From assembly GCA_002943765.1 (NCBI GenBank), contig PQWQ01000005.1:372001-436000 (forward strand): a DNA stretch of 64,000 bases, in the 5' to 3' direction. The notes beneath the pieces were generated by a model, which saw only the letters and a list, made by a program, of their open reading frames with translations, searched no databases and was not told where the DNA came from. Source of the DNA: Psoroptes ovis (Eukaryota; Arthropoda; Arachnida; Sarcoptiformes; Psoroptidae). The translations under genes and the position numbers were made by a program. Of the stretch, positions 10,509 through 23,900 are shown piece after piece. How positions within the stretch are numbered: the stretch's first letter is position 1; each line of letters begins with the position of its first letter.

Positions 10509-13430
10509 TAAATAAAAATGAAAATCATTGAAATGATCATATCAATCGAAGAAGAAATCAATCGATTTAATCGATTTGTGTTTGTATGATGATGATGATC
10601 ATCATCATCATCATCGTATAATGACGATTAATCGATCGATTAATGAAAATTTCTCAAAGAAGAAATGAATGATCATTTAATCAATGAATAACACTGATCA
10701 AAATCAATGATGATCATTGATTATCGTTGTTGATCATCAAATCGGTGTGGTTTTTGCAATGATTTTGCAATGATCCAATTCAAAGTCCTCGAATATTGTC
10801 TTACGGTGATTCCTTGGATTCGATTCGATCAGCGATATAACACGAATTTCAATGGACAAAGGGTCTTAGAAGAAGAATTCAAGGAAATTTCAATGATTCT
10901 AAGCGGGATTTCAAGGGTTTTCAAAGGTTTTCGTGTTGAATTCAAATTTCAAAACTTGAAAATGATCACAAATTATCGAGTTTATCGTCGATCGAATGAA
11001 TGAATAAATGATAATATCTGACCACCGAGAAGATCAAAGAAAAGCGAATTAAAATTTCACCCTGTAAGAAATTCAAAAAAAAAACACCTGTATAAAACAT
11101 AAGGTATAAACCTTATGAAAAAACACCTGAAAACCTTCTCGAAAAAACACCTGAATTCAATTACTATTGATGCTGATGAATTACAACATGTATGATTATC
11201 GTAATCATTATCAATTACTTATTACACCTTTAATCTTGTTAAACCGTTTTCAGGAATGTACGAAGATGTATCTTCCAAAGATCTATAGCCTTTGCAACAA
11301 GGGCATAAGACTTTGCGAGCTTTGCTGCTCAGCTCATTGTAGTTGAATATTTATGAATTTCAATGAAAAATTCAGATCAAAATTGACCATTTTTTGCCTG
11401 TCCATTTACTTGTGTGATTACCTGTGTGATTATATGTTTGATTAATGAATTTTTGTCGAATCAAAATTTTCAAAATTTTTCAAATTCGAATGAAAAAATT
11501 CCCATAGAAAATCACCCGGCGAATAATTGAATTGTGAATTGATCTGATTATCATGATGATTATTGATATGAATATCGAGATTTTTGAACACATTTACACT
11601 CATAGACTTTTGATATTTGGTGATAAACACTAAGAAGACTTAAGATTCAAAGACATTTTCAAAAATTTCAAAGTCCAATCATTGAAATCATTAATCTCTA
11701 TGCTTTGGACATTCATTATAATCCAATTATTCAAAGTAATTACGGTTCAACATTCAAGATTTGAATCTTTGAATTGAAAGTTTTAAATTTTCAAAAAATT
11801 TTAAATTTTCGAAAAAAAATAATAATTATCTTTGAATTTGTTACGGAGCGAATCACACACACAAGAGCACCTTTGAAAGCACCTTTGTGTATAAGAACTT
11901 TACAAATACAGACATACACATATATTCACCTCTTATGCATAAGTAAATAATACCTTAAAGTGATAATAAATAAATAAGAAAATGAATAAATGATTAGCCG
12001 AAACACCTCATTAAATCGAAACACCTTAGAGTTGAATCATTGAATTTAAAATCAAAATCTTTTGAATTGATGCAAAACCCATTGAAATATGAAAGAAATT
12101 GCGATAAATAAAATTTGCCGCAATTGAATTATTATCAAAATTGATAATAATTCATAAATTAATTCAAAAATACATTTGAGAAAATGTATTATTTTTGAAT
12201 TATTGATTATTCAGTTTAATATATTTTCTTTGAATTTACAATTAATTATTCATATTCAATTTATTTGTACATATCAATCAATTATGTTATCAACAACTTT
12301 GCTCAGCAGCTCATATTAAAGGAGCAATTAAATGGCTGTAAATCGATTTGTGGTTTTCTCAGTAATTTACTGCTGTTGTTGTTGCACGTATTTATGGTTG
12401 TAATCAGCACGTGTGTTTATAGCTGAATTCAATGTATTTTCTATTTCAATCTACACTTTAATGCATTTTATTGCAGTTTATAGGTGCGAAATGTTTTCAA
12501 ATTTATGAACGTACTTCAAATAATTCGTTGGACAGTTACACGTGTTGGGATGGATTTATTGATTACTGAGCTGAATTTCATCGAATTTCACGCTGGTCTT
12601 TGTGATCGATTTTGGTGAGGTTTTTGGACAAAGGTATTTAAAAGGCTATACATATTTGAATACCTTCGAATATTCATTACTTTTTGCGAATAAGATCAAA
12701 AGTTTAATTACATTTCATTCGATTGTTTGATGATGGCATTATTCTTTCGGGCAAATAAATGAATTATGATCAATGATGATCATATAGCAATGATCACCAT
12801 TGATGATCATCACCATTGATGATGATTGAATGGAGCCGTATTTCATATTCATCAATTTAATGAATGGATATTTTGCGAGCCGAATGGCCGATTATTACCA
12901 TTATCGAATGTAATTATTATCAACATCAAAAAATGGTTCATTGTGATTGATGTTTAGCATTGATGGCATCGATATCATCAATTATATCAATGGTAGACAA
13001 TCATTGAATACATGTATGTATATGATCGGACACTATTATCATCAATATATTACCCGTAGAAAATCATCATTATATTCAAATGATGATCATCATCATAATA
13101 AATTATCATGAATCCGAAACATATATCGACCATTGAACCGATTATTTGAACCGATTGTAGCCGTCGATTATTATTGATTATTTGATATGCATGAATAGGA
13201 AATTTGATTCGAAATCAAAATCGAACACACTATTCATTATCATTATGGTCAAACGTTCGATTTTTGAATTGAAAAAATAATGAATATTGTCCACCACCAC
13301 AATTACCACCGTGGACAAGTGAGTGAACAATCGAATGTTATGTAATATAGATGATCATTGAGATCATTGATTCATTGATTGTAAATATTCATAAATTATC
13401 TCTGCGAAAGATAATCAATGAATCGAAATA

Positions 13431-13467
13431 GATCGATTGATCGATCGATCGATCAATCAATCAATCA
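13431..13467. repeat. GATC/GATT tetranucleotide repeat
   Basis: GATCGATT then (GATC)n then (AATC)n, forming a self-complementary run. Confidence 0.85.
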
Positions 13468-14184
13468 AACTGATTTGAATTGATACATATTTCTTACATA
13501 TTTTTGTGGCCATGTTTTAAGAGGTGAATACCTTTGAAATACCTCTGATTATTACTGGTCGATTATTATTGTTTGATGATTGTTTGTGGTTGACCACCGT
13601 CTTCCACCACCGACAACAATCTGATCATAATTATCGTTCGATATTCACTGAAAATTGATCGATACACTTGTGATCAATGTGTAACACCAGTATGAGAACC
13701 GATTGAAAATTGTCATTTGTGGCAATCGATCGACCATTATTTTTTGACCATCATCATTTGACAATCAATATATGACAGGTCAATGAACATTAGAAAATTT
13801 TCGATTGATTTTAGACAATGATTGGACACTTGAATATTCACAAGTGTCATTTGCTTGTGTATTGGATTGAATATTGTTTCGAATCAATGATGATTCGATG
13901 TGGAAACGATGATCAGAAATCGATCGAATCCTCTCTCGATGACATCCAGCAAATTCGATTCGAGAAATTAATCTTTAATCAACCCGAAATCGAATCAAAT
14001 CAAATTCAACAATGACCAGTGGTCAGTAGATCTAGTCAATTCCAAGTGAAAAATGTCAAATTTCAATCCGAAAATATCATTCGAAATATTTGTTGATTGG
14101 TCATATCAACCGAATTGAACCCGAATTGCTAGACAATCATCGTTAATGATTTGTGATTTGAGGCTCTTAAATTGGCCAAAAATA

Positions 14185-14514
14185 TGAAATAAATAACTCT
14201 TTAAGCATTTCAACTCTTTTTGAATTTTTGATCATAATTTTGAAATCATTCATTAGATTAATTTGATTGATTCAATGAAATATGAATTACCAATGACGAA
14301 TCATCATTCAATGAAATCCTATGAAATCATTATTTATTTCAAAATGAAATTAGATCAATATTAACTGGAAATTAAATGGAAATTATATTTGATTTGATTC
14401 GAATTTGAATTGAAATGAAATGAAATCATATTAAATTGAATAATGATTCCAATGAATCTCCATCGCCATCAACACATCAAAGCCATCACAAACCTTAAAG
14501 AGTTATTTATTTCA
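14185..14514. repeat. 21-bp perfect inverted repeat spanning 330 bp
   Basis: TGAAATAAATAACTCTTTAA plus G (14185-14205) is exactly complementary to 14494-14514. No clear target duplication outside the arms. May be an unrecognised small transposon. Confidence 0.7.
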
Positions 14515-15486
14515 ATTCGAATCAAAGTAAAACATCGGATATTTCAACCCATTCATTGAGATATGAAATGTCCATTTTTTTTTTAAAATGGAGAAGCGCT
14601 AATGATAATCACGGTTTCGATCAATTTCAGCACATTCGAACATCGAACGAACATGTCCAACAGGTGTCAAATATTGGTCAAGAAACTGTATTACTTGTTA
14701 TTATCGATTATTATTATTTTATCTAATCAAATGAATTAATGAGTAGATATTAATAACATCTTCAGTAATAATAATCAACAGAAAATTGGTTCATTTCATT
14801 GATTTAGCCGTCGACCATGATGATGATGATTGATCATAAATTAATTTTAGATATCATTCGACCAAATTTCTATCAACCAGTGATCATCTTATATGTAACA
14901 CTTGTTGATTCAATTGATGAAATCAATGAGTTGGCCAAATTCAAGATTTTCAGGTAGAAAATGAAAAATATCAGACAACTCTTCTATTTACACATTTAGA
15001 ACTCATCATCAATCTACTTATGGTCAGAAAGGATAGACATGTATAGCCTTACATCGTACATAGCCTTTTACATTCAATCGACTTCAAGTCTATGTAGACA
15101 TATGGCCGTAGACATATGTAGTATGGCTGCATGGAAGAGGCTATACATCTAATCAAACACAAATACTCAATTGATAATATGGATTTAGATCATCATCGAA
15201 ATTTTAAAGTTGATCAAGAAAGAAATTTGGTCATTTTCATTTGAAAATATTAGTCAAAAATTGACCGAAATTGATCGAAAATGTTCAAAACTCATCAAAG
15301 ATTCATTGATAATTCAATGTTCGGGGCATTTAAATGATTTAAAATGAGTCAAAATATGTATGTAATTCACTTCAAAAAACATACCAAATATCAATGAAAC
15401 ATTAATGAACTGATTTGATTATGTACACAGATGCATGGTGTTTAAATTGATTGAGGAAAAAAAAATTCGAAATTTTCTTCACATTC

Positions 15487-15518
15487 ACAGGTAGGCAGAC
15501 AGGCAGGCAGGCAGGTAG
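15487..15518. repeat. AGGC tetranucleotide repeat
   Basis: CAGGTAGGCAGACAGGCAGG-type run with four AGGC units bordered by AGGTAGG. Confidence 0.8.
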
Positions 15519-16662
15519 GATTCGAAAATTGCAATTCATAGATTTACATAGGTAAAAATTCAATTCATATTCATTTCATTCATATTTATTTACATTTATT
15601 TGATTTACACTTACTTGGTTATGTTGTTGTTGTTGGCCATTTGGATTTTATTTCGAATATTTTGAATTTTTAATGAATTTACAGCATCAGCAGCAGCAGC
15701 AGCCGCAGCCATGTTTAATTTACACTTTGTGTTGTTTTTTGATCAAATTTAATGTTTTTCAAATGTTCAGATGTTGTTTATGTGCATATATTACACACAT
15801 TCGAAAAAAAATTTGAATAACTTAGCTTGAGCGTAGGCATAAAGGGCTATAGCTTGCTCGCCAAGCACTTGTCAAGCACCGTACACAGTGAAATTTTTTG
15901 ATTATTTATTCACATAAACACACACACACGAGAAACAAAATTGTTGAAATATTCAATTTGGATTTGATTTGATTGGAAAATATTTGATTGTAAAATGTTT
16001 GATTTCATCAATCATTGATCGAAAATGAATTGATTTATTTCAATTGATTTCGATATATATTTTACATTTATTTACATTTGAAATATATCAACAACAGCAA
16101 CAGCAAGATATATACCTCTTAGAACATAATGTTTATCTCACTATTTAAATTGCGCGACAAAGCAATTCGAAAAGCACATATTTTTGAACATTAATTTGAC
16201 AATTTTTTATTTCAATTTTCTACGATTTTTGATTAGTTTTGATTAGTTGATTCAAGTTTATTAATACATTAGTTTGATCATACAGTTTATTCATATTCAA
16301 TTTGTACAATCACAACTGAAAGCTGGAGAAATGAATTTTCTCGATTTTCGATCGAAGAAATTGACTGTGAATCAATGAAAGGCATCGATGTCAGTAAAAT
16401 CAATGACAAGTCATCGAATAGGCACAGTGAATATCAGTTAAACAAGAAAATGGATTGATTTTGATTAAGTTTCATTTGATTGATTAATTATTCGATTAAT
16501 TGTTTGTGGATTAATTGTTTTTGGATTAATATTTTAATTCAAAATATTTATTCAAAATTATTTAAAATATCGAAACGAACAAATTCAAAAAAAAATGATA
16601 AAATAATTGAAAAATATATAAAAACGATTAATTGTACACATACACAGAGACAGAGAGAGAGA

Positions 16663-16742
16663 GATTTTGATTTGAGTCGAGTTCACAAAATAAAAAAAAA
16701 GAGAGATTTTGATTTGAGTCGAGTTCACAAAATAAAAAAAAA
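16663..16742. repeat. 42-bp tandem duplication
   Basis: GATTTTGATTTGAGTCGAGT and what follows recur at 16705 with 38 of 42 bp identical; bordered by GA-rich sequence. Confidence 0.85.
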
Positions 16743-16841
16743 ATTCAAAAATTATAATACAAATACATGTCTATCATGTGTATCTATGTCTACATGTATA
16801 ATATAATATTAATTAATCAATATGTATTATGGTCAATAATT

Positions 16842-16896
16842 AACTAATTAATGAGTTAATCAATTGATTAATTAATCAACTAATTAATGAGTTAAT
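16842..16896. repeat. AT-rich repeat with duplicated 19-mer
   Basis: AACTAATTAATGAGTTAAT at 16842-16860 and 16878-16896, separated by ATTAATC palindromic sequence. Confidence 0.8.
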
Positions 16897-17024
16897 TACA
16901 ATTCAAAAAAAAAAAAAAAAATTTGATAAATCAAAGATATGTTTATAAACTAATGAATAGGAAAATAAGTCAAAGACTTCTCTAGACTATTCAATGTAAC
17001 TATACTTATTAGTGAATAATATAT

Positions 17025-17110
17025 TTAGGCTGTCCGAAAAGTTCATTCCGCTCTTAATCACAATCAAATAGTTGCTGAATAAAAATTGGCCAGAACTTTG
17101 CGGACAACCA
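17025..17110 (-). mobile_element. Mariner-type MITE 6 (subfamily A)
   Basis: Reverse orientation; TTAGGCTGTCCGAAAAGTTC left end and diverged right end GGACAACCAG. Slightly longer interior than average. Confidence 0.8.
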
Positions 17111-17540
17111 GAAATTATTATTAATCCATCTATGAATGGTCCATGAGTAATGATTTTACGGAAATTTACTCTCTGAGATAGAAAATCTCCGTCAAATCGA
17201 TTCTAAGATTTCTTAAAAAGTTACCTGTCAATTCTTTACGTGTTTGTGTGTACGTGTTATTCATTGATAAATGTGATATAATTACACGTGTGTAAATTGG
17301 ATTATAATTCTTCAAATAATCAAATAATGACTTGATTGGTGGCTGTATTTGTGTATGAGTGTTTGTCAAAGTGACAAGTGTTTCGAATGTTTTTAATGGT
17401 TGATTGATGTCCTTCAAATCGATTCATTTCAAATGATAAATGTGATTTAAGATTCGACTTTGAAGACTTGATTGGATGATTGGAAGTTGATTCAATGGGC
17501 AGTTCCATGAATGACGTATTAATGATTCGATCCAAATCTT

Positions 17541-17920
17541 TCATTTAAGGGGCCGTATTAAATTGACTAAATTACTATTCAATGTCCAACAATCATTACA
17601 ATAACCGAATAGACCATTGATCATTGATGATGCGGTCGATGCTTGCGATCCATCATTATTGTGACCAATACTATTATTATAATCACGTCCACAGCTAAGA
17701 CATTTGGAATCTTGAAACGTTAATGCAGTGGTTGTAGGTGTCGCTGTTGTTGTTGATGATGGCGATTTTGCTGTTGTTGATGATGGTGATTGATTTGGTT
17801 GATTACAGCTGTTGTTACTATGAATTGATTGCTGTTCATCATGTGTTTTCATGTGTGCACGTAAATTACATGCAAGCGCAAATCTTTTTTGACAAATTTC
17901 ACATTCATGTGGTTTATCGC
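17541..17920 (-). CDS. PRDM-like gene, last coding exon (finger 6, C-terminal Cys module)
   Basis: Acceptor CCACAG|GCGATAAA, stop TGA at 17541-17543. Encodes GDKPHECEICQKRFALACN, the rest of finger 6, a Ser/Thr/Pro linker, and C934-x2-C937 ... C968-x2-C971 (CLSCGRDY and GYCNDCW), then 15 residues to the end. Confidence 0.9.
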
Positions 17921-20900
17921 CTGTGGGTATTAATAATTTGGAATAAACAGAAATAAATAGAAAATTAGTTAAAATCAATTAATCATTTTTTATTTGAATT
18001 GAATCGTGGATTTTGAATTATGGAAAGAATTAACATTTTTCAGGGGGGGGGGAAATCTCATAAACATATTGATAATAACAGGTAATTACGACAGGTAAAT
18101 CAAACGTAGGCAACTGGACAATAGTTATACTGATAAACATAAAGTATTAATACCTAAATATTAGGTTGTCTCATAAGTTCTTGCCGATTTTTCAATGATT
18201 TTCTACGATATGACCGGCAAGAACTTATGGGACAACCCAATAATTTACAAAGGTTGTAGATTTGTGATCTTAAAATTTAAGACTTAAATATCTTGCCACA
18301 CACACACACACAATTCATTCACATTCGATATAATACAATTTAATACAATTCAATTATTAATAAACATTGACTTACATATATTTTCCAATATTATTATATT
18401 CAAATGAATGAATGAATTAATGAATTAATATGAAAATCGGATAAACATTGTGATTATTACAATCGATTATTATTATTTTTTGAGATTATTATCAAAAATA
18501 ATATACATTGAAATATATTCAAACAAACAAAATAAATATTAGGTTGTCCCATAAGTTCTTGCCGTTTTTCGAATGAAAAAAAATTTTAAAAACGGCAAGA
18601 ACTTATGGGACAACCTAATATTAATAATTACTTGTAAAATATATTGTAAAAAATTGATTGATTGATTATGACTATCATAATAATGATGGTGATAATATTC
18701 ATATATTCAACTAGGCTAAAATTTTTGAATATTTATCGGTCAAAAACTGGAGAAAATCTTCAGAGGATTTTCTATAAGATCTTACTTGCTTCATACATTC
18801 AAATATATATCTTGTAATATTAAGGTATAATACCTTTATAAATACCTGATAAATATGCGAATATGGATGGATAATCGGATGGATGGCTACCACCATCATC
18901 ATCTTCGTGATAATCATCATTGATCATCCATTTACCTGTATTTATATTCATCAAATTTATTCATTCAATGTATTCATTCATTCATTCGCTCATTTATTTA
19001 TGGATCTAGATCGTTGTCTATGAATCTTTTTAGCCAAGAAAACAATGTTACGGCATCCAATCATTCATATTTGTGAAATGCATTCATATTTATCATCATT
19101 TACTAAGAAAGTCTATGTTCGATATTATCATCATCAATTTCAGGTAATTTAAATACAATTCAATCCTTTGCAATCCTTTTCAATTCATTCATTCAATTCA
19201 ATTCATACATATATTCATCATTCATCGTATGAATTATTATTATTTAGATTATCTGAAACCATCATCATCATCATCATCATAATTATATTCATATTCATAA
19301 ACATTCATATATTATTAGATTGTCCGAAAAGTTTTGGCCGATTTTCATGTGGCAACACTATACGGATTAAGCCGAATAAACTTTTCGGACGACCATAAAA
19401 AATATGATTGACCATAAAATAATAATTGTCGATAATCGTTATTACGACGACTACGATGATGATGATGATGATCTAATTTCAATTTCGTAAACAAAGTAAA
19501 CGATATGATCATCATCGACGGCAATGATTCCCGGTAATTTTCGAATCAAATGGGGGAAAATTTCTTTGAAAATTTACCGGGAAATTTCCTCCGTTGATTT
19601 ACCTGAAAATTTTTTCGAAGAAATTTCAAAGATTTTCTCAAGAAACTAATTAGAATCGAACATCATCATCATCTTTGAATCTTAATTTTGGTATCATTTT
19701 GTTCAATATTTATAATCTTATCTAAGAAGTAAATTAACATTAATTACGAAAAACAAATTTTTCGATATTCGATAAGACACACACATACAAACAAACTCAA
19801 AACTCATAGATAAACTGCGCCTGTATTTTCTTAATAATTTCAAAAATCATTGAAACCACACCTGTTGAATCGATATCAATGTTTAAAATGTACACAAATA
19901 TCTATGAGATAATGGCTTTAAAATTTCTTTGAAAATGAATGAAGATAATACATTTGAATAATCACTGAGTTTACAATCATTTGGACAAGTTGATTAGTAC
20001 AACATTAGATTAAGTGTCAAATGAATGAATATATAAAAGTGTCATCATCATCAACTACTTCTTCATCTTATTCGAAATAATTATCAAATTAATTAATTTG
20101 ATAATTTATTTTGAATTAAATTACATTAATCAATACACTTAATACACTTATTTCTTACGAAATAAAAGAAAACTTTCTTTTGGCGAGAAATCATCATTTG
20201 TATATCGCAGGTAATAATAATCATTAATCAATAATAATACTGATATTTGATACCTTTTTTTTCAATAAGATTTGTCTCATTTATCAAAGAGACAAATAAA
20301 TTAATGAACGTAAAGGCTTATTGATGTCATGTAAAAATATTTCTAGATCACATAAACATCCTTTGATGAAATTGTTTAATTATAAATCATTCCCGAACAA
20401 TTTGTTTAAATTTGACAACAAAGATACCGACCATTTCAAATCATGAATTTCATAAATGCATAAACATCCGATAGCTAAATCGACTGATTAGTCAAAACAA
20501 AATTATTAAAACATTTTCAAAAACACAAATCATATAAAAACTCTAATCAAACATTTCAAAAGTCGTCATATTAAAATCAAATCATTATGACCAAAATTAT
20601 TAACAAAAACAAATTTATCAAAATGAACTTATAATCTCGTGAACAAAATAATAAACTTAAAACTTATAAAAATTATAAAAATTTTTATTTATATTTCATA
20701 TTGATAATAATCCTTTGATTATGATTAATGAATTGATCAAAATGATTCAAAGACAAAGATGTATTGATCGGGACACATATTCAAGGGCGTAAGTGTAAGG
20801 ATTTACGATGGACTAATATATTCAAAAAAAAAAAAAATATCTTACCTGAATGTAATAACATCTGATTGATCAATTGTCGATTATGTAGATTAAATTTTTA

Positions 20901-23900
20901 AATTTTTAAAATGAGTTCAAAGGGTTAAGATCAGATTTATAAATCAGTTGAATTATGATTCGAATGGATTGGTGAACCCAAAAAAAAAAAAAAAAAACAA
21001 TTGATGACGGCGTTTGATTTTGTTTCGACCGAAAGGGTTGAAAATGACGATCAAAGGGTTGAAAAATTTGAAAGGGTTAAAAATTTTGAAAAAATCAATT
21101 AATTATTGAATTAATTAATTACGAATCAAATCAAATCAATTGATCAACTTACATGATTACGTAGATTGGTTTGCTTACTAAAACCACGATTACAAATCGA
21201 ACATTTGAATGGCCATGAACCATTGTGGACGTACATATGACTTTTAAGATCACCTGGTGTTGGAACTGTACAGTTTCATTCGAGGTAAAAGGTTTGAAAA
21301 AATTGAAATTTAAATTCAAAATTAATTAAATCATATCAATCAAATCAATGGTATTCATTGATTAATTAATTACAAATCGAATCAAAATATTCACTTACAT
21401 GATTTCGAACACAATTGGCAAGCATGTGGTTTAACCTATTCAAAAAATAGACCAAAAATTAGATGAAAAATGATCGATTAAAATTTGAGAAGAAAAATTC
21501 GTGATTTTCAAAAAATTTGAAAAGAATTCAATTCAACTGAATTCAATTCAACTATGTGCTATGCGTGTGTGTGCTATTCGATATGAATCAATTCAATTTG
21601 ACAAAATATAGACCAAGATATACACACCGAGGTATACCAAACAAACAACAACAAAGATTGATCATGTTCAACAACAGCAGCAGCAGCAGCAGCGGCGGCG
21701 GTGGCAGTTGGGGGCAAATCATTTGGCCTTTGTGAACATATCGGTGTGAACAATGGTCAAAGACTTTTGAAATCGAAAAAAATTTTAATTAATTTCTAAT
21801 AAAAATCATTCAAAGTTAAAAGGTATTCACTTGGTCAAATTCAAATTATACCTGGTGGCTGATGCTTGGTGGCTACCTGAAAAATATTTTGTAATTAAAA
21901 TTCTTCATCATCATCGTCGTTCTCGTTCTTGATTTGATTTCATTTTAATTTCAATTCACATTTGATTAGTTGAACGAAAAATTCAATCGAAAAATCGATC
22001 AATTACAACGAAACATATCAGAAATTAATCGAGGAAAAAAATTAACCTGTGTGTATATAACATCATCATCATCAATTTACCAAATCATTCAATGGTATCA
22101 ATATGAATGTGATATCGAAAAAAATTTTCATTTATTTTTCGATGATGATGATGATGATCAATCATCAAATCTGAAATATAGATAGATAAATGAATGAATA
22201 TCGTTGAATGTATGGCCGGACAAGTGTTTCGATACATTCAACGATACAATTCAATACAACAAGTATACAAGTCTAATCAATGCAAATATACAAGTCTATT
22301 CAATTCATTCAAATGATGATGATGATGATGATCATAATGTAATAATCACCATTATTATTTAAATGATTGTAAAAAAAAAAATTTAGATTAACTTTTTGCT
22401 GATGTTGATGATCTGTTCATTGATGATCAATGAATGATCACTGATCATTCATTGATCATCATCAATGGTCATCGATGATCATCATTGAATTCGGTAATGA
22501 AATATATGTAAGGACAAATGATTGGATTTTGAATGGATGCATTCGAATTGATGGTGGGCCACAATTGATGATGAAACGAAAAACAATCGATTTTTGATTT
22601 TAAATAGGATTTTCAAATTAATTTCGATTAATCACATTGATCACATTGGAAAACGATTCAACAATTGTGTTACATCACATCATCCATTCGACACACACAC
22701 ACACACGCAAGTAAAGTCTTTGTGTGTGGAAAAATCCTAAGATCATTTAAATCTATTTTCAAGGTCCATACACACACACACAAATGATTATCATTCGAAT
22801 TGTGTGGGACAATGTCCATCCATGCTTAGAAAAGATGATCTTTTTTTCTTTTCTCAGAGGAATCATCAAACATAAATTCGAAATTGAATCGATTTAAATT
22901 AAATCGAATCAAATCGAATCAATGAATCATTGATGATCAATGATTGATCATTGATCAAATGAAATATTAAATTATATTTTCAATTATCATAGAAACAATG
23001 AATAGAACACAATAGAATCGAATCGATATTCGAAACAACAAAGAATCAAACAAAATTCAAATCATAATTTGAATTTGAATCATAATTAATTTTATATTTG
23101 AATATCTTCTTCTTCAAACAAACAAATTGCTTCAAGCATTGATTAAAGATTAAAGATTCGTCTTTGTTTATGGTCATATAATAATCATTATTATTATGTA
23201 TTCGGCTGATGTAACAATGTATTACATCAATGATCATAATAATAAGAAATAACGATGAATACCAAGACATATTATTGGCCATCATTTGTGCTCAACAATT
23301 GTTCAATTCAATTGATCATTATTGACCAATGATGAACCACCAAAGTGGACACAATTGACAATTTATTGAAATTAATAACAATCATCATAATAACCATTCA
23401 AATACACACAGAGACAATTACACAAAGACAAATACAATTGAGAACAGCGTAAATACTAATTATATCGAAATCACCCTCCATACCTTCCACCCAAACCTAA
23501 GAAAAAATATTCGGTTAAATAATAATGGTCAATTATAAATGACAAATTATTCATGTTCAAACTAATGACTGACTATGTGTGTGTAATATAATGTAATTTG
23601 TATGGCCATAATAATAATGATCATAATGACCATAATAATAATGATTGACTTTGAACGAAAAAATGAATTAAATAATTTTAAAAACAATGGTCAAAACCAT
23701 ACATGTATTCATAAATATAAATATCGATTGATACATTTTTACAAGTGTATCATCAATCGATGTACATCGATATACATTCGATGATACCTTTGAATTTTAT
23801 GTTTTGTTAAATTATCATTTACCATCATCAACGATGACCACCGCAACAACAACCACCACCACCATCGATGGTAACCACCATCGAAAATTGTTTCGCCAGT

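Larger units (their letters stand above)
9747..17540. other. Non-coding interval downstream of the PRDM-like gene
   Basis: No gene supported; the last few hundred bases are probably the 3' UTR of the minus-strand PRDM-like gene (no AATAAA within about 600 bp of its stop; an ATTAAA-type signal sits at 17392-17397 on the minus strand). Contents listed separately: two MITEs, a 40-bp palindrome, a 21-bp inverted repeat 330 bp across, a 42-bp tandem duplication and AT-rich repeats. Confidence 0.45.
17921..20845 (-). other. Intron 8 of the PRDM-like gene (2.9 kb)
   Basis: Contains three MITEs (two only 0.4 kb apart), a CA run (18298-18312) and an AAGGTATAATACCTTT palindrome (18823-18838). No gene seen. 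Confidence 0.6.

Noticed and set aside
16480..16806. 108-codon ORF with a repeated RDFDLSRVHKIKKK peptide
   Set aside because: The peptide repeat is just the 42-bp tandem duplication read through; upstream part is Ile/Asn/Lys nonsense.
17541..21435. Reading fingers 4-6 as a separate zinc-finger gene
   Set aside because: Exon 6 has no start codon, its phase fits exon 5 exactly, and the finger linker spans the junction; a 9.5-kb intron is the simpler reading.
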